In this document: one piece after another, positions 42,757 to 51,593 of the stretch
Layout: every line of letters starts with the position of its first letter
How positions within the stretch are numbered: the first letter of the stretch is position 1
From: Candidatus Methanomethylophilaceae archaeon
GTDB lineage: Archaea > Thermoplasmatota > Thermoplasmata > Methanomassiliicoccales > Methanomethylophilaceae
Assembly: GCA_944322255.1 (NCBI GenBank)
Contig: CALUOK010000006.1
Location: forward strand, 28,352-92,351
Length of the DNA stretch: 64,000 nt
Reading direction: 5' to 3'
Notes under the pieces: model-generated
Seen by the model: the letters and a program-made list of their open reading frames with translations, nothing else
Database searches by the model: none
Told to the model about the DNA's origin: nothing
Made by a program: the position numbers and the translations under genes

Positions 42757-44099
42757 ACCTCCGGGATAGAGGATTTGCCGAACACCCTGATGAGGTCGGA
42801 CCTGCGCGAGAAGGATGTGAACACGATCACCGAGTCGTCCTTGGCGAACCTGAAGTCCAGCCTGGGGAACAGGGTCTCCTCGCCGCGCCTGACGGCCACC
42901 GCCCTCACCCCGTCGGGGATGACGATGTCGCCGAGGTAGCGGTCGAGTAGCTTGGAGTGGTCGTCGACCATGTGGACGAAGTAGAACTCGTTGGGGTCCC
43001 TGGCGGTCATGATGGCGGTCTCGTCGGAGATGGTGCTCTTGGTGATCTCGTTGGTGATGATCCTGTAGTAGCCGATGATGGTCTCGATGCCGGTGTACTG
43101 GAAGATGTCCTCGTACTCCTTGGTGAAGTAGCGGGTGATGACCTTGCGGGAGTTGTGCCTCTGGGCGGTCATGCACATCAGCAGGTTGGTGTCGTCGGCG
43201 TGGGAGGTGGAGATGAGGGCGTCCGTGCGGAATATGTTCTCGTTGTTCTGCACGTCCGGGTCGATGAAGTCCGCGCAGGCGATGGATACGCCGGTGAGCG
43301 TCCTGGCCATGTCCCTGCAGAGGTTCTCGTCCTTGTCGATGATCTTGACGTTCATCCTGTCGGCGGCCAGCATCCTTGCCAGGTTCCTGCCGACTATGGA
43401 CCCTCCCAGGATGGCGAAGTTGCGAGCGGGATACTCAACGCCCATCATGGCGTTGAACCCGGATATGGCGGCGTCGTCGCCGAACACGCACATCCTGTCC
43501 CCGGGATGGATCTCCATGGACTCCACCTCGGTGTGGAGGACGTCGTCCCTGTAGATGGCGAACACCGTGCACCCGGAGGGTGTCGGCAGGTGCATGACCA
43601 CCTTGCCCACGATGTCGTGGCGGGACTCGACGGTGAACATGGCGACGGCGTAGCCGGTGTTGGCCATGTACTCGAAGTCGATGGCGTTCTCCAGGACGCA
43701 CAGCTTGTACATCTTCTGGGCCGTGATGAGCTCGGGGGAGATGATGGTGTCAACGCCCTCGACGCCCTGGGAAGACGTGTCGATCATGTAGTCGGGGTTG
43801 TTGACGGATGATACGGTGATTATGGAGGGCTTGACCCTCTTGGCCATGAGGCAGAGGAAAAGGTTCTCGGAATCGCTGCCCAGGGTGGCGATGATCATGT
43901 CGGCCTCGTGGTTCTCGATGGCGTACTTCAGGGTCTTGGGGTTGGTCCCGTCGGCCTTGAGTGTCGATACATTGAGGCGGCTCTTGAGGACGCTCAGCAC
44001 GAGCTCGTCCCTCTCGATGACGAGCACGTCGTGGATGTTTGAGATCGTCTCCGCGGAGACCCTGCCGACCTCTCCGGCGCCGACTATGATGACCTTCAT
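42753..44099 (-). CDS. trkA: Potassium uptake regulator TrkA
   Basis: A 448-residue peripheral protein with two RCK (TrkA-N plus TrkA-C) repeats. The first starts MKVIIVGAGEVGRVSAETI, a GxGxxG NAD(H)-binding loop. The second begins FAILGGSIVGRNLARML, near residue 225. Each is followed by a TrkA-C segment, the last ending in the regulatory VAVRRGEETLFPR. It gates TrkH in response to nucleotides and is transcribed before it on the minus strand, with the trkH start inside its stop region. Confidence 0.95.
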   Translation of the reverse strand: MKVIIVGAGEVGRVSAETISNIHDVLVIERDELVLSVLKSRLNVSTLKADGTNPKTLKYAIENHEADMIIATLGSDSENLFLCLMAKRVKPSIITVSSVNNPDYMIDTSSQGVEGVDTIISPELITAQKMYKLCVLENAIDFEYMANTGYAVAMFTVESRHDIVGKVVMHLPTPSGCTVFAIYRDDVLHTEVESMEIHPGDRMCVFGDDAAISGFNAMMGVEYPARNFAILGGSIVGRNLARMLAADRMNVKIIDKDENLCRDMARTLTGVSIACADFIDPDVQNNENIFRTDALISTSHADDTNLLMCMTAQRHNSRKVITRYFTKEYEDIFQYTGIETIIGYYRIITNEITKSTISDETAIMTARDPNEFYFVHMVDDHSKLLDRYLGDIVIPDGVRAVAVRRGEETLFPRLDFRFAKDDSVIVFTSFSRRSDLIRVFGKSSIPEV

Positions 44100-44272
44100 G
44101 GTACGGGATGAGAGATGGGTTAATCCAATAAATGAGTTGCTGGGTCAGATGCAGGGTGCAGCGTAGGCTGGAACGTATCCGGCAGGAAGCCCGCGGCCGA
44201 GGGGGAGCGCTTCCATGTCGGTTGCGATTCCGCTCTCCTAACTATATATTAATCCGTATCTTCCCTACAAAT

Positions 44273-44281
44273 CCTATAAAT
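44273..44281 (+). promoter_or_regulatory. TATA box of the hisD operon
   Basis: CCTATAAAT lies about 28 bases before the hisD ATG at 44306, with no Shine-Dalgarno between, indicating a leaderless transcript. A second TATA-like ACTATATATTAA at 44241-44252 could be an alternative promoter. Confidence 0.5.
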
Positions 44282-44305
44282 CCCTAAGTCCTCGATACAG
44301 GGCTC

Positions 44306-45562
44306 ATGTGGAAACAAGTCAATGAAGACTTTTGGAGAGAGAACCGCGAGTCCAAGGTGGGCCAGGTGGAGGACACCGTCAGGGAGATCGTGGAGAACGT
44401 CCGCCAGAACGGGGACAAGGCCCTGAAGGAGCTGGCCAAGAAGTTCGACCACGTGGATCTGGACTCTGTCGTCGTCACGAGGGAGGAGATCGAGGCAGCG
44501 TACGAGCAGGTCTCGCCCGAGCTCGTCGAGGAGCTCGAGAACGCCGCCTACAACATCCAGCGCTTCCACGAGATGCAGATGCCCCCGGGACTCTGGCTCA
44601 GGGAGGTCGAGCCCGGAGTTACGCTCGGCGTCAAGTCCACCCCCCTCGAGAGGGTCGGATGCTACATCCCCGGAGGACGCGCCTCCTACCCCAGCACAGT
44701 CCTCATGACAATCATCCCCGCTAGGGTCGCCGGTGTGGACGAGGTCATCATGTGCACCCCCGCCCCCATCAACCCGCTCACCCTCGTCGCCGCCGACATC
44801 GCCGGAGCCGACGAGATCTACAAGACAGGCGGAGCCCAGGCCGTCGCCGCCATGGCCCTCGGAACCGAGAGTATCGAGCCCGTTCAGAAGATCGTCGGAC
44901 CCGGGAACGTTTTCGTCACCGGCGCCAAGATGATGCTCAGGAACAAGGTGGAGATCGACTTCCCCGCCGGACCCTCCGAGATCGGCGTCCTGGCGGACGA
45001 GACCGCAGTGCCCGAGTACCTGGCCGCGGACCTGATCGCCCAGGCGGAGCACGACCCGTCCTCCGCAAGCCTCCTGGTGACCTGCGACCCCGACCTGCCC
45101 GACAGGACATGGGCGATCATGGAGAAGATGATCGAGAACGCACCCAGGAAGGAGATCATCAACAAGGCCCTGGACAACTCCGGATACATCATCGCCGAGG
45201 ACATGGACCTGGCCGTCGAGATCATGAACGGCATCGCCCCCGAGCACCTGTCCATCCAGGTGAAGGACCCGCTGGACGTGCTCAGCAAGGTCAGGAACGG
45301 TGGTTCAATCTTCGTCGGCCCCTACACCCCCGTGGCCGCCGGCGACTACGCCTCCGGAACCAACCACGTCCTCCCCACCGCGGGACACGCCATGACAAGC
45401 TCCGGACTCAACGTGGCCCACTTCATGAAGACCTCCACGGTCCAGTACCTCACCAAAGAGGGACTGGGTTCTCTGGCGACAACCATCGAGACCCTCGCCA
45501 CCGCCGAGGGGCTCCACGCCCACTGCGAATCCGTCAAGGTCAGGATGGACGGGGAGGAGTGA
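44306..45562 (+). CDS. hisD: Histidinol dehydrogenase
   Basis: A 418-residue enzyme that oxidises L-histidinol to L-histidine with NAD+ and zinc, the last step of histidine synthesis. Family motifs include RVGCYIPGGRASYPSTVLMT, IVGPGNVFVTGAK, IDFPAGPSEIGVLAD, QAEHDPSSASLLVT and NHVLPTAGHAMTSSGL. It is at the usual length and complete. No other his gene is in the window; the polyphosphate kinase gene follows two bases after its stop, an unexpected operon partner. Confidence 0.95.
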   Translation: MWKQVNEDFWRENRESKVGQVEDTVREIVENVRQNGDKALKELAKKFDHVDLDSVVVTREEIEAAYEQVSPELVEELENAAYNIQRFHEMQMPPGLWLREVEPGVTLGVKSTPLERVGCYIPGGRASYPSTVLMTIIPARVAGVDEVIMCTPAPINPLTLVAADIAGADEIYKTGGAQAVAAMALGTESIEPVQKIVGPGNVFVTGAKMMLRNKVEIDFPAGPSEIGVLADETAVPEYLAADLIAQAEHDPSSASLLVTCDPDLPDRTWAIMEKMIENAPRKEIINKALDNSGYIIAEDMDLAVEIMNGIAPEHLSIQVKDPLDVLSKVRNGGSIFVGPYTPVAAGDYASGTNHVLPTAGHAMTSSGLNVAHFMKTSTVQYLTKEGLGSLATTIETLATAEGLHAHCESVKVRMDGEE

Positions 45563-45564
45563 GC

Positions 45565-47634
45565 ATGACCGAGGCGGTCCAGGCCCCCGACCTCTACGAC
45601 GAGAGGTACTACATCAACAGGGAGCTCTCATGGCTGGAGTTCAACAGGCGCTGCCTGTCGGAGGCCATGGACGAGTCCAACCCCCTGCTGGAGAGGGTCA
45701 AGTTCCTGGCCATCTGCTACGGGAACATGGACGAGTTCTTCATGATCCGCGTCCCCGGGATAATGGCCAAGACGCCCATACCGGGCCCGGACTACCTCTA
45801 CGTCAACTACAACGTCCTGATGGAGAAGGTCTCCACCACCGTCCAGGAGCTGGTTCAGCAGTACGGCATCTGCTGGAACGAGCTGAAGGAGCGCCTGGCG
45901 GAGGCCGACATCCACGTGCTCAAGGTCCAGGACCTCAACCCGGACCAGCAGGCCTGGGTCTCCGGGTTCTACAGGGAGAGGGTCCACCCACTCCTGACCC
46001 CGCTGGCGCTGGACGTCAGCCATCCCTTCCCGTTCATCTCCAACAACTCGCTGAACATCGCCGTCAGGATGTACGACAAGAAGCACGAGCAGCTCTACGC
46101 CAGGGTGAAGGTCCCCGTGGGGCCCCTCCCCAGGTTCGTGCAGGTCCCGTCCCCCAGCGGCCTGGTGTTCGTGATGCTGGAGGACATCATCGAGACCCAC
46201 ATCTCCGCCCTCTTCCCCGGTCTGGACGTTGAGGGCGCCTACATGTTCAGGGTCACCCGCAACGCCGACGTCAAGGTCACCATCGACGAGGCCTGCGACT
46301 TCATGACCGCGGTCGAGGAGTCCCTGGAGGACAGGGACGTCGGGTTCCCTGTGAGGATGGTGGCCGAGGGCACCATGCCCACCGAGATGGTGAAGCTGTT
46401 CGCCAGGAACCTGAAGCTCACCGGCGTCCAGGTACACAGGACCGACGCCATCATGCTGGTGGACCTGTGGCAGCTCGTCGGCCTGGACTTCCCCAAGCTC
46501 AAGGACAAGCCCTTCGAGCCCTACACCCCGCCGGAACTGGCGGAGAACATGGACATCTTCGAGGCCATCAGGCAGAGGGACTGGATCCTGTTCCACCCCT
46601 ACGAGTCGTTCTCCACCATCGTCAGGTTCATGCAGACCGCCGCCGACGACCCCCAGGTCCAGAGCATCAAGATCTGCCTATACAGGATCGGCAAGGACCC
46701 GTCCATAATTAAGGCCCTGATGAGGGCCAGGGAGAACGGCAAGACCGTCTCCGTGCTGATGGAGCTGCGCGCCAAGTTCGACGAGAGCAACAACATCCGC
46801 CTCTCCAGGGAGCTGGAGGCCATCGGGGTGCACGTTGTATACGGACCGGTCGACCTGAAGGTGCACTCCAAGCTGCTGCAGGTCGTCCGTCTCGAGGGCA
46901 ACCGCCTGGTGCGCTACACCCACATGAGCTCCGGAAACTACAACATCTCCACCGCCAAGCAGTACGGCGACATCTCGTTCCTCACCGCCAACCCCGAGAT
47001 CGGGGAGGATGTGGGGGAGCTGTTCAACGCCCTCACAGGCTACTTCGGCCCCAGGATGTACAACCATCTGCTGGTGGCCCCGCTGACACTGAAGAGCAGT
47101 CTCATCCAGAAGATCGAGAGGGAGATCGACGTGCACAAGGTCACCGGCAAGGGCTATATCGCCATGAAGGCCAACGGCCTCATCGACTCCGACATCATCG
47201 CGTCGCTGTACAAGGCGTCCATCGCCGGGGTGAAGGTGGACCTGAACATCAGGGGACTCTGCTGCCTCAGGCCCGGGATCCCCGGGGTCTCCGAGAACAT
47301 CAGGGTCACCAGCATCGTGGACCGCTTCCTGGAGCACTCCAGGATATACTACTTCGAGAACGGGGGCAACCCGGAGATGTACATGGGCTCCTCCGACATG
47401 ATGCCCAGGAACCTGCTGGCCAGGGTCGAGGTCCTGTTCCCGGTACTGGACAAGGAGATGATGGTCAACATCAGGGAGAGCATCCTGAAGATCCACCTGG
47501 CGGACAACGTCAAGGCCAGGGAGCTGCTCCCGGACGGCACGTACAGGCTGGTGCAGAGAGCCGAGGGAGAGAAGAAGCTGCGCTCCCAGAAGTGGTTCAT
47601 AGACCACAGGGGAGTTTGGCATGGCAGCCAGTGA
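45565..47634 (+). CDS. ppk1: Polyphosphate kinase 1
   Basis: A 689-residue PPK1 that makes inorganic polyphosphate from ATP. The N-terminal YINRELSWLEFNRRCLSEA and NMDEFFMIRVPG are family signatures. The phosphohistidine site lies in RYTHMSSGNYNISTAKQYGD, after MELRAKFDESNN and VHSKLL of the phospholipase-D-like fold. SSDMMPRNLLARVEVLFPV closes the chain. The gene overlaps the following ppx by 14 bases, so synthesis and hydrolysis of polyphosphate are co-expressed. The Pst system at the window start would supply the phosphate, though it is 42 kb away. Confidence 0.96.
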   Translation: MTEAVQAPDLYDERYYINRELSWLEFNRRCLSEAMDESNPLLERVKFLAICYGNMDEFFMIRVPGIMAKTPIPGPDYLYVNYNVLMEKVSTTVQELVQQYGICWNELKERLAEADIHVLKVQDLNPDQQAWVSGFYRERVHPLLTPLALDVSHPFPFISNNSLNIAVRMYDKKHEQLYARVKVPVGPLPRFVQVPSPSGLVFVMLEDIIETHISALFPGLDVEGAYMFRVTRNADVKVTIDEACDFMTAVEESLEDRDVGFPVRMVAEGTMPTEMVKLFARNLKLTGVQVHRTDAIMLVDLWQLVGLDFPKLKDKPFEPYTPPELAENMDIFEAIRQRDWILFHPYESFSTIVRFMQTAADDPQVQSIKICLYRIGKDPSIIKALMRARENGKTVSVLMELRAKFDESNNIRLSRELEAIGVHVVYGPVDLKVHSKLLQVVRLEGNRLVRYTHMSSGNYNISTAKQYGDISFLTANPEIGEDVGELFNALTGYFGPRMYNHLLVAPLTLKSSLIQKIEREIDVHKVTGKGYIAMKANGLIDSDIIASLYKASIAGVKVDLNIRGLCCLRPGIPGVSENIRVTSIVDRFLEHSRIYYFENGGNPEMYMGSSDMMPRNLLARVEVLFPVLDKEMMVNIRESILKIHLADNVKARELLPDGTYRLVQRAEGEKKLRSQKWFIDHRGVWHGSQ

Positions 47635-49159
47635 CTCCGAGACCGTCGGGTTCATCGACGTGGGGACCAACTCCATCCACCTGCTGGTGGTGAGGTTCTA
47701 CAAGGACTCCTCCGGCACCCCGGTCTTCCAGGACAAGGAGACCGTCCGTCTGGGGCAGAGCCTCTACAGCACCGGCAGGATCGATGACGCCACCATCGAG
47801 AAGAGCAGGCTCGTCGTCTCCCGCTTCGCCCAGATCTCCAGGGACCTGGGGGCGGACAAGGTCGTCGCATTCGCCACCTGCGCCGCCAGGGAGGCGTCCA
47901 ACAGGGATGAGCTAATCGAGGCCATATCGGCCAGCGCCGAGGTCAAGGTCATCCCCGGAACCGAGGAGGCCAGGCTGATCGCCCTGGGCGTGTTCGGCGA
48001 CAAGGGGCCGGCGGAGAGGACCATCGAGATCGACATCGGCGGCGGCAGCACCGAGGTCATCGTGTGCGAGAACGGGAGGAACCTGTTCCTGGACAGCCTG
48101 AGCCTGGGCGCCGTGAGGTACGCGTACGGCCTGAAGATAGACAACACCGCACCGGTGTCGGACGAGGACTACAGCTTCATGCTCCGCAGCGTGGACATAT
48201 CCTCGTACCACGCCGCCAACCGTGTCAAGGATATCGGGTTCACCAAGGCGGTCGGTTCCTCCGGGACGCTGATCGCACTTGCGGAGATGTGCGCCGCCCG
48301 CAGGGGGGACCACGACTCCTCGTACCTGACGCTGTCCGAGCTCCGCGAGATCATGCCCACGGTCCGCAGCAGGGACATGGTGGGACGCTACACCATCCCC
48401 GGCCTCGGCAAGGGCAGGGCGGACATCATCGTGGCCGGAGGGGCCATCGCAGAGGAGCTGATGTCCCAGTTCGGAATAGAGAGGATGAGCATCAGCCAGA
48501 AGGGTCTGAAGCAGGGGATGCAGCTCGACCACATGCTGTCCCACGGGTACACCATATTCGGTGCCAGGGACTCGTCGGTCAGAGCTCTCGCCCACCGCTG
48601 CCAGTACGACGAGGCGCATGCCGAGACTGTCTGCCGCAACGCCCTGTCCATTTTCGACCAGGCCAGGGAGATGGGCCTCCACGACCTGGGGGAGGGCTAC
48701 CGCAGCCTGCTGTCCTGCGCCGCCATCCTGCACGACATCGGCGAGATGATCAGCTACACCAACCACAACGTGCTGTCGCAGGTCATCATCGAGAACGCGG
48801 ACCTGGTGGGATTCAGCATCAACGAGATCAGGGCCATGGGCCTGATGGTCAGGTTCCATCACAAGAAGTTCCCCGGGCTGAAGGATCCGAGGCTCTCGCA
48901 GCTCCCCAGGGAGGAGGCTCTGGCGATAAGGCAGTGCGCCATGTTCCTGAAGATCGCCGACGTGGCCGACAGGCACAGGAACCACGCCGTCCGCGACATA
49001 CGCCTGTTTAAGGCCGACAACGCGGTCAGGCTGGAACTGGTCTCCGACGGCGACCCCAGCATGGAGCTCTGGAGCCTGGAGAAGATCCGTCCGGACTTCC
49101 GTAAGCTCTTCGGCCTGGACCTGCTGCCGACACACTCCGCCAACGGCGGTTCGGCGTGA
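47621..49159 (+). CDS. ppx: Exopolyphosphatase / guanosine pentaphosphatase (Ppx/GppA)
   Basis: A 512-residue two-part enzyme. Residues 1 to about 300 are the actin-like Ppx/GppA fold with FIDVGTNSIHLLVV, TCAAREASNRDELI and EIDIGGGSTEVI. Residues 320-500 form an HD domain (LSCAAILHDIGEMISYTNHN). The enzyme releases phosphate from polyphosphate ends and, in some members, hydrolyses pppGpp. The 14-base overlap with ppk1 supports polyphosphate as the substrate. An AT-rich stretch follows. Confidence 0.95.
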   Translation: MAASDSETVGFIDVGTNSIHLLVVRFYKDSSGTPVFQDKETVRLGQSLYSTGRIDDATIEKSRLVVSRFAQISRDLGADKVVAFATCAAREASNRDELIEAISASAEVKVIPGTEEARLIALGVFGDKGPAERTIEIDIGGGSTEVIVCENGRNLFLDSLSLGAVRYAYGLKIDNTAPVSDEDYSFMLRSVDISSYHAANRVKDIGFTKAVGSSGTLIALAEMCAARRGDHDSSYLTLSELREIMPTVRSRDMVGRYTIPGLGKGRADIIVAGGAIAEELMSQFGIERMSISQKGLKQGMQLDHMLSHGYTIFGARDSSVRALAHRCQYDEAHAETVCRNALSIFDQAREMGLHDLGEGYRSLLSCAAILHDIGEMISYTNHNVLSQVIIENADLVGFSINEIRAMGLMVRFHHKKFPGLKDPRLSQLPREEALAIRQCAMFLKIADVADRHRNHAVRDIRLFKADNAVRLELVSDGDPSMELWSLEKIRPDFRKLFGLDLLPTHSANGGSA

Positions 49160-49431
49160 ATAGGCTAATCTAAAAACAATATTTCCTTTCATTTTTATCC
49201 TTTTCAGACTTATATTAACCCCGTGAAAATAAGATTTTCCGTCCAAAACACATCCAACAGGCCAGTTTTATCCAAAGTTATATAATTCGAGAACGAATCA
49301 TCACAACAAAGTGGAAGTCAGCCCCTTGCACCGGAAGAAATTCCAACTGACTTCTGCTTCCCTTCCCTTCTCGTGCATGATTTCCACGTCCTTTCAATGG
49401 GTTTATCTCCACGTCGGACGTTGTCCCGAAC
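49160..49431. other. AT-rich intergenic region with a promoter and a dyad
   Basis: The first 110 bases are AT-rich with T-tracts (tttcatttttatccttttc at 49187-49205) that should end the ppk1-ppx transcript. TTATATAA at 49279-49286 is a TATA box for a start near 49308. The leader then holds GAAGTCAG and CTGACTTC (about 49314-49357), an 8-bp inverted repeat around GGAAGAAATTCC. No reading frame of note is present. The leader to nreA is about 120 bases, unusually long here. Confidence 0.45.
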
Positions 49432-50706
49432 ATGGCGGCGAGCCGTTTCTTCGACAGGGCTGTGGAGCTCAACGACCCTCCGGTCAAGAGCGGCCTCTGC
49501 AGCATCTGCAAGGGCGCCCACAGGCTCTGCGGCAAGGACCGCTGCCCCCTGATGATCAAGTTCTACTCCCAGCAGAAGACCATGCCCCTCATCGACATGA
49601 AGGACCTGGCCGGCTCCAGCCCCCCGTCCGTGTTCGTGGGAAGGTACGGCTACCCCAAGGTGGACATCGGCCCGCTCCTGCCCCCGGAGTTCGGGGACAC
49701 CACGGTCATGGACAGACCGGAGATGTGGATGGGCAAGACCATCGACGAGATCGTGGACTTCAGGTTCAGGCTGGTCCGCGGGAAGTACAGGATCGACGCC
49801 ACCGACTTCCGGAAGTACGGCAGGATAGTGGACAACGTCCAGGAGCTGGCACTCACCGAGAGGCCGGTGGACATAGAGGCGTCCTTCACCCAGAAGCCCC
49901 GGGGCAGGATAATCCTTGACGACGAGGTGCAGCCCTTCGGGCCCTCCGCGAGGATGGAGTCCATGAGGATGGGCAACGGCAGGTTCGAGAGGAATCTGGA
50001 GAAGGGGTTCTACGACACCGACATGAAGGCCGCCGACGCGGTGGTACAGGCCTACAGGAACGGCACCCTCATCTCGGAGATAGAGAAGGCGTTCTCCGTC
50101 GGGACAATGGGCATCGGGAAGAACCGCCGCTTCGTCCCGACGAGATGGAGCATCACCGCCGTGGACGACATAATCGGCAAGGACATGCTCAAGACCACCA
50201 AGTTCTACGAGACCATCGACGACTTCAGGATCTACCAGTGGGAGCAGCTGGACAACAGGTGGATCATCATGCTGATGCCCTGCACCTGGAGGTTCGAGCT
50301 AATCGAGGCCTGGTACCCCAACACCACCTGGAACCCCATGGGGAAGACGGTGGACATCATCTCGGACTGCGAGTTCTTCGACGGCCGGACGGAGTACGCC
50401 CACATCGGCGGATGCTACTACGCCTCCAGGATGGCGGTCAACGAGCTGCTGACCCGCGAACGCAGGACCGCAGGGGCGGTGATCATGAGGGAGGCCCATC
50501 CCGGGTACGTGATGCCGGTCGGCGTCTGGAACGTCAGGGAGAACGTCCGCGCGGCGTTGAAGACGGTCCCGTACCACTACGAGAACCTGGACCAGGCCCT
50601 GGCCCACGTGGACAGGGTGATGGACATCAAGAGGGACACCTGGATAAGGAACTCGGGCGTGATGAGGGACTGGATAGTGCAGAGGAGGATCGAGGACTAT
50701 TACTGA
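49432..50706 (+). CDS. nreA: Archaeal DNA repair protein NreA
   Basis: A 424-residue NreA-family protein with an N-terminal zinc motif, C23-x2-C26-x6-C33-x4-C38 (CSICKGAHRLCGKDRC). Conserved blocks are SSPPSVFVGRYGYPKVDIGP and VGTMGIGKNRRFVPTRWSIT. It ends in QRRIEDYY, a PCNA-binding PIP box, as known for NreA of other archaea, where loss causes sensitivity to DNA damage. The radical SAM gene lies 46 bases downstream. The long leader with an inverted repeat is noted separately. Confidence 0.95.
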   Translation: MAASRFFDRAVELNDPPVKSGLCSICKGAHRLCGKDRCPLMIKFYSQQKTMPLIDMKDLAGSSPPSVFVGRYGYPKVDIGPLLPPEFGDTTVMDRPEMWMGKTIDEIVDFRFRLVRGKYRIDATDFRKYGRIVDNVQELALTERPVDIEASFTQKPRGRIILDDEVQPFGPSARMESMRMGNGRFERNLEKGFYDTDMKAADAVVQAYRNGTLISEIEKAFSVGTMGIGKNRRFVPTRWSITAVDDIIGKDMLKTTKFYETIDDFRIYQWEQLDNRWIIMLMPCTWRFELIEAWYPNTTWNPMGKTVDIISDCEFFDGRTEYAHIGGCYYASRMAVNELLTRERRTAGAVIMREAHPGYVMPVGVWNVRENVRAALKTVPYHYENLDQALAHVDRVMDIKRDTWIRNSGVMRDWIVQRRIEDYY

Positions 50707-50752
50707 CACCACACTCACCGACTTCCTCGAGGGCAGGGGCGAATGGGACGGC

Positions 50753-51532
50753 GTGTACACCGTCGTGGAGTGCCGCAAGGCCCTCTCCCCCTCCGGCCTG
50801 CCCGGACTCGACTACGCGCTGAACCCGTACGGCGGATGCGAGCACGGCTGCGTCTACTGCTACGCCCCCGGCGTCACCCACTCCGACCTCTCGGGATGGA
50901 GGGTGGTCCGCGTCAAGCGCAACATACCGGAGAGGCTGGCCAGGGAGCTGCCCGCGGTGGAAGGGGTGATAGGCATCGGCACCGTCACCGACCCGTACCA
51001 GTACGCCGAGCGCAAGTTCAGGCTGACCCAGATGTGCCTGGAGGTGCTGGCCGAGCGCAGGCGCAGGATACACATCCACACCAAGTCCGACCTGATCCTC
51101 CGGGACCTGGACCTGATCGCGTCCATGGACTCCAGAGTGGGGATAACGATCACGAACATAGACGACAGGATCTCCAAGATGACCGAGCCGGGGGCACCGC
51201 TGCCACGTGCCAGACTAGACGCCCTGAAGGGTCTGGTGGACGCCGGGGTCGACGCCTACGCCCTCATAGCCCCGGTAATGTCCTCCCTGGAGGGCAGGGA
51301 GGAGGAGCTCCTGCGGGCGATAGCCGAAACCGGTGCCAGGACGGTCTTCCACGACCCCCTGAACCTCCGCAACGTGGACACCACCAGGCTGGACAGGATG
51401 GGCATAGGCCCGTCTCCTAAATCCCGCAGGCGCCTGGCGGAGGCCGGCAGGGACCTGGGTCTGGACGTGTGGGACAGCTTCGAGAACCGACGTCCAGACG
51501 TCTGGCACCTCAACCGACATTGCGATGGTTGA
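50753..51532 (+). CDS. SplB-like radical SAM protein (Rv2578c type)
   Basis: A 259-residue radical SAM protein with the cluster motif CEHGCVYC (Cx3Cx2C) in LNPYGGCEHGCVYCYAPGVT. IGIGTVTDPYQYAE and IHIHTKSDLILRDLDL complete the Rv2578c/SplB-like pattern. Photoproduct-lyase relatives repair spore photoproduct, but most of this subgroup is uncharacterised. The neighbour nreA suggests DNA repair. The start is odd. GTG at 50753 is the only standard start, yet the frame is open and protein-like for 16 codons before it (LTDFLEGRGEWDG), back to GGAGG at 50684, so an ATT start near 50699 is possible. Confidence 0.78.
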   Translation: MYTVVECRKALSPSGLPGLDYALNPYGGCEHGCVYCYAPGVTHSDLSGWRVVRVKRNIPERLARELPAVEGVIGIGTVTDPYQYAERKFRLTQMCLEVLAERRRRIHIHTKSDLILRDLDLIASMDSRVGITITNIDDRISKMTEPGAPLPRARLDALKGLVDAGVDAYALIAPVMSSLEGREEELLRAIAETGARTVFHDPLNLRNVDTTRLDRMGIGPSPKSRRRLAEAGRDLGLDVWDSFENRRPDVWHLNRHCDG

Positions 51533-51593
51533 ATAGGAATACTTTTATAGAAGGTCTAAATTATCCGAATCCAGTAATCAGGAGATTAATCCT

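Noticed and set aside
44160..44235. A tRNA-like impression (cggttgcgattccg and a GGAAGC/GCTTCC stem) before hisD
   Set aside because: No cloverleaf with acceptor stem, anticodon loop and GTTCRA T-loop can be drawn.
49308..49431. C/D-box small RNA in the nreA leader
   Set aside because: A CUGA is present within the inverted repeat but no RUGAUGA box C with matching D'/C' spacing was found.
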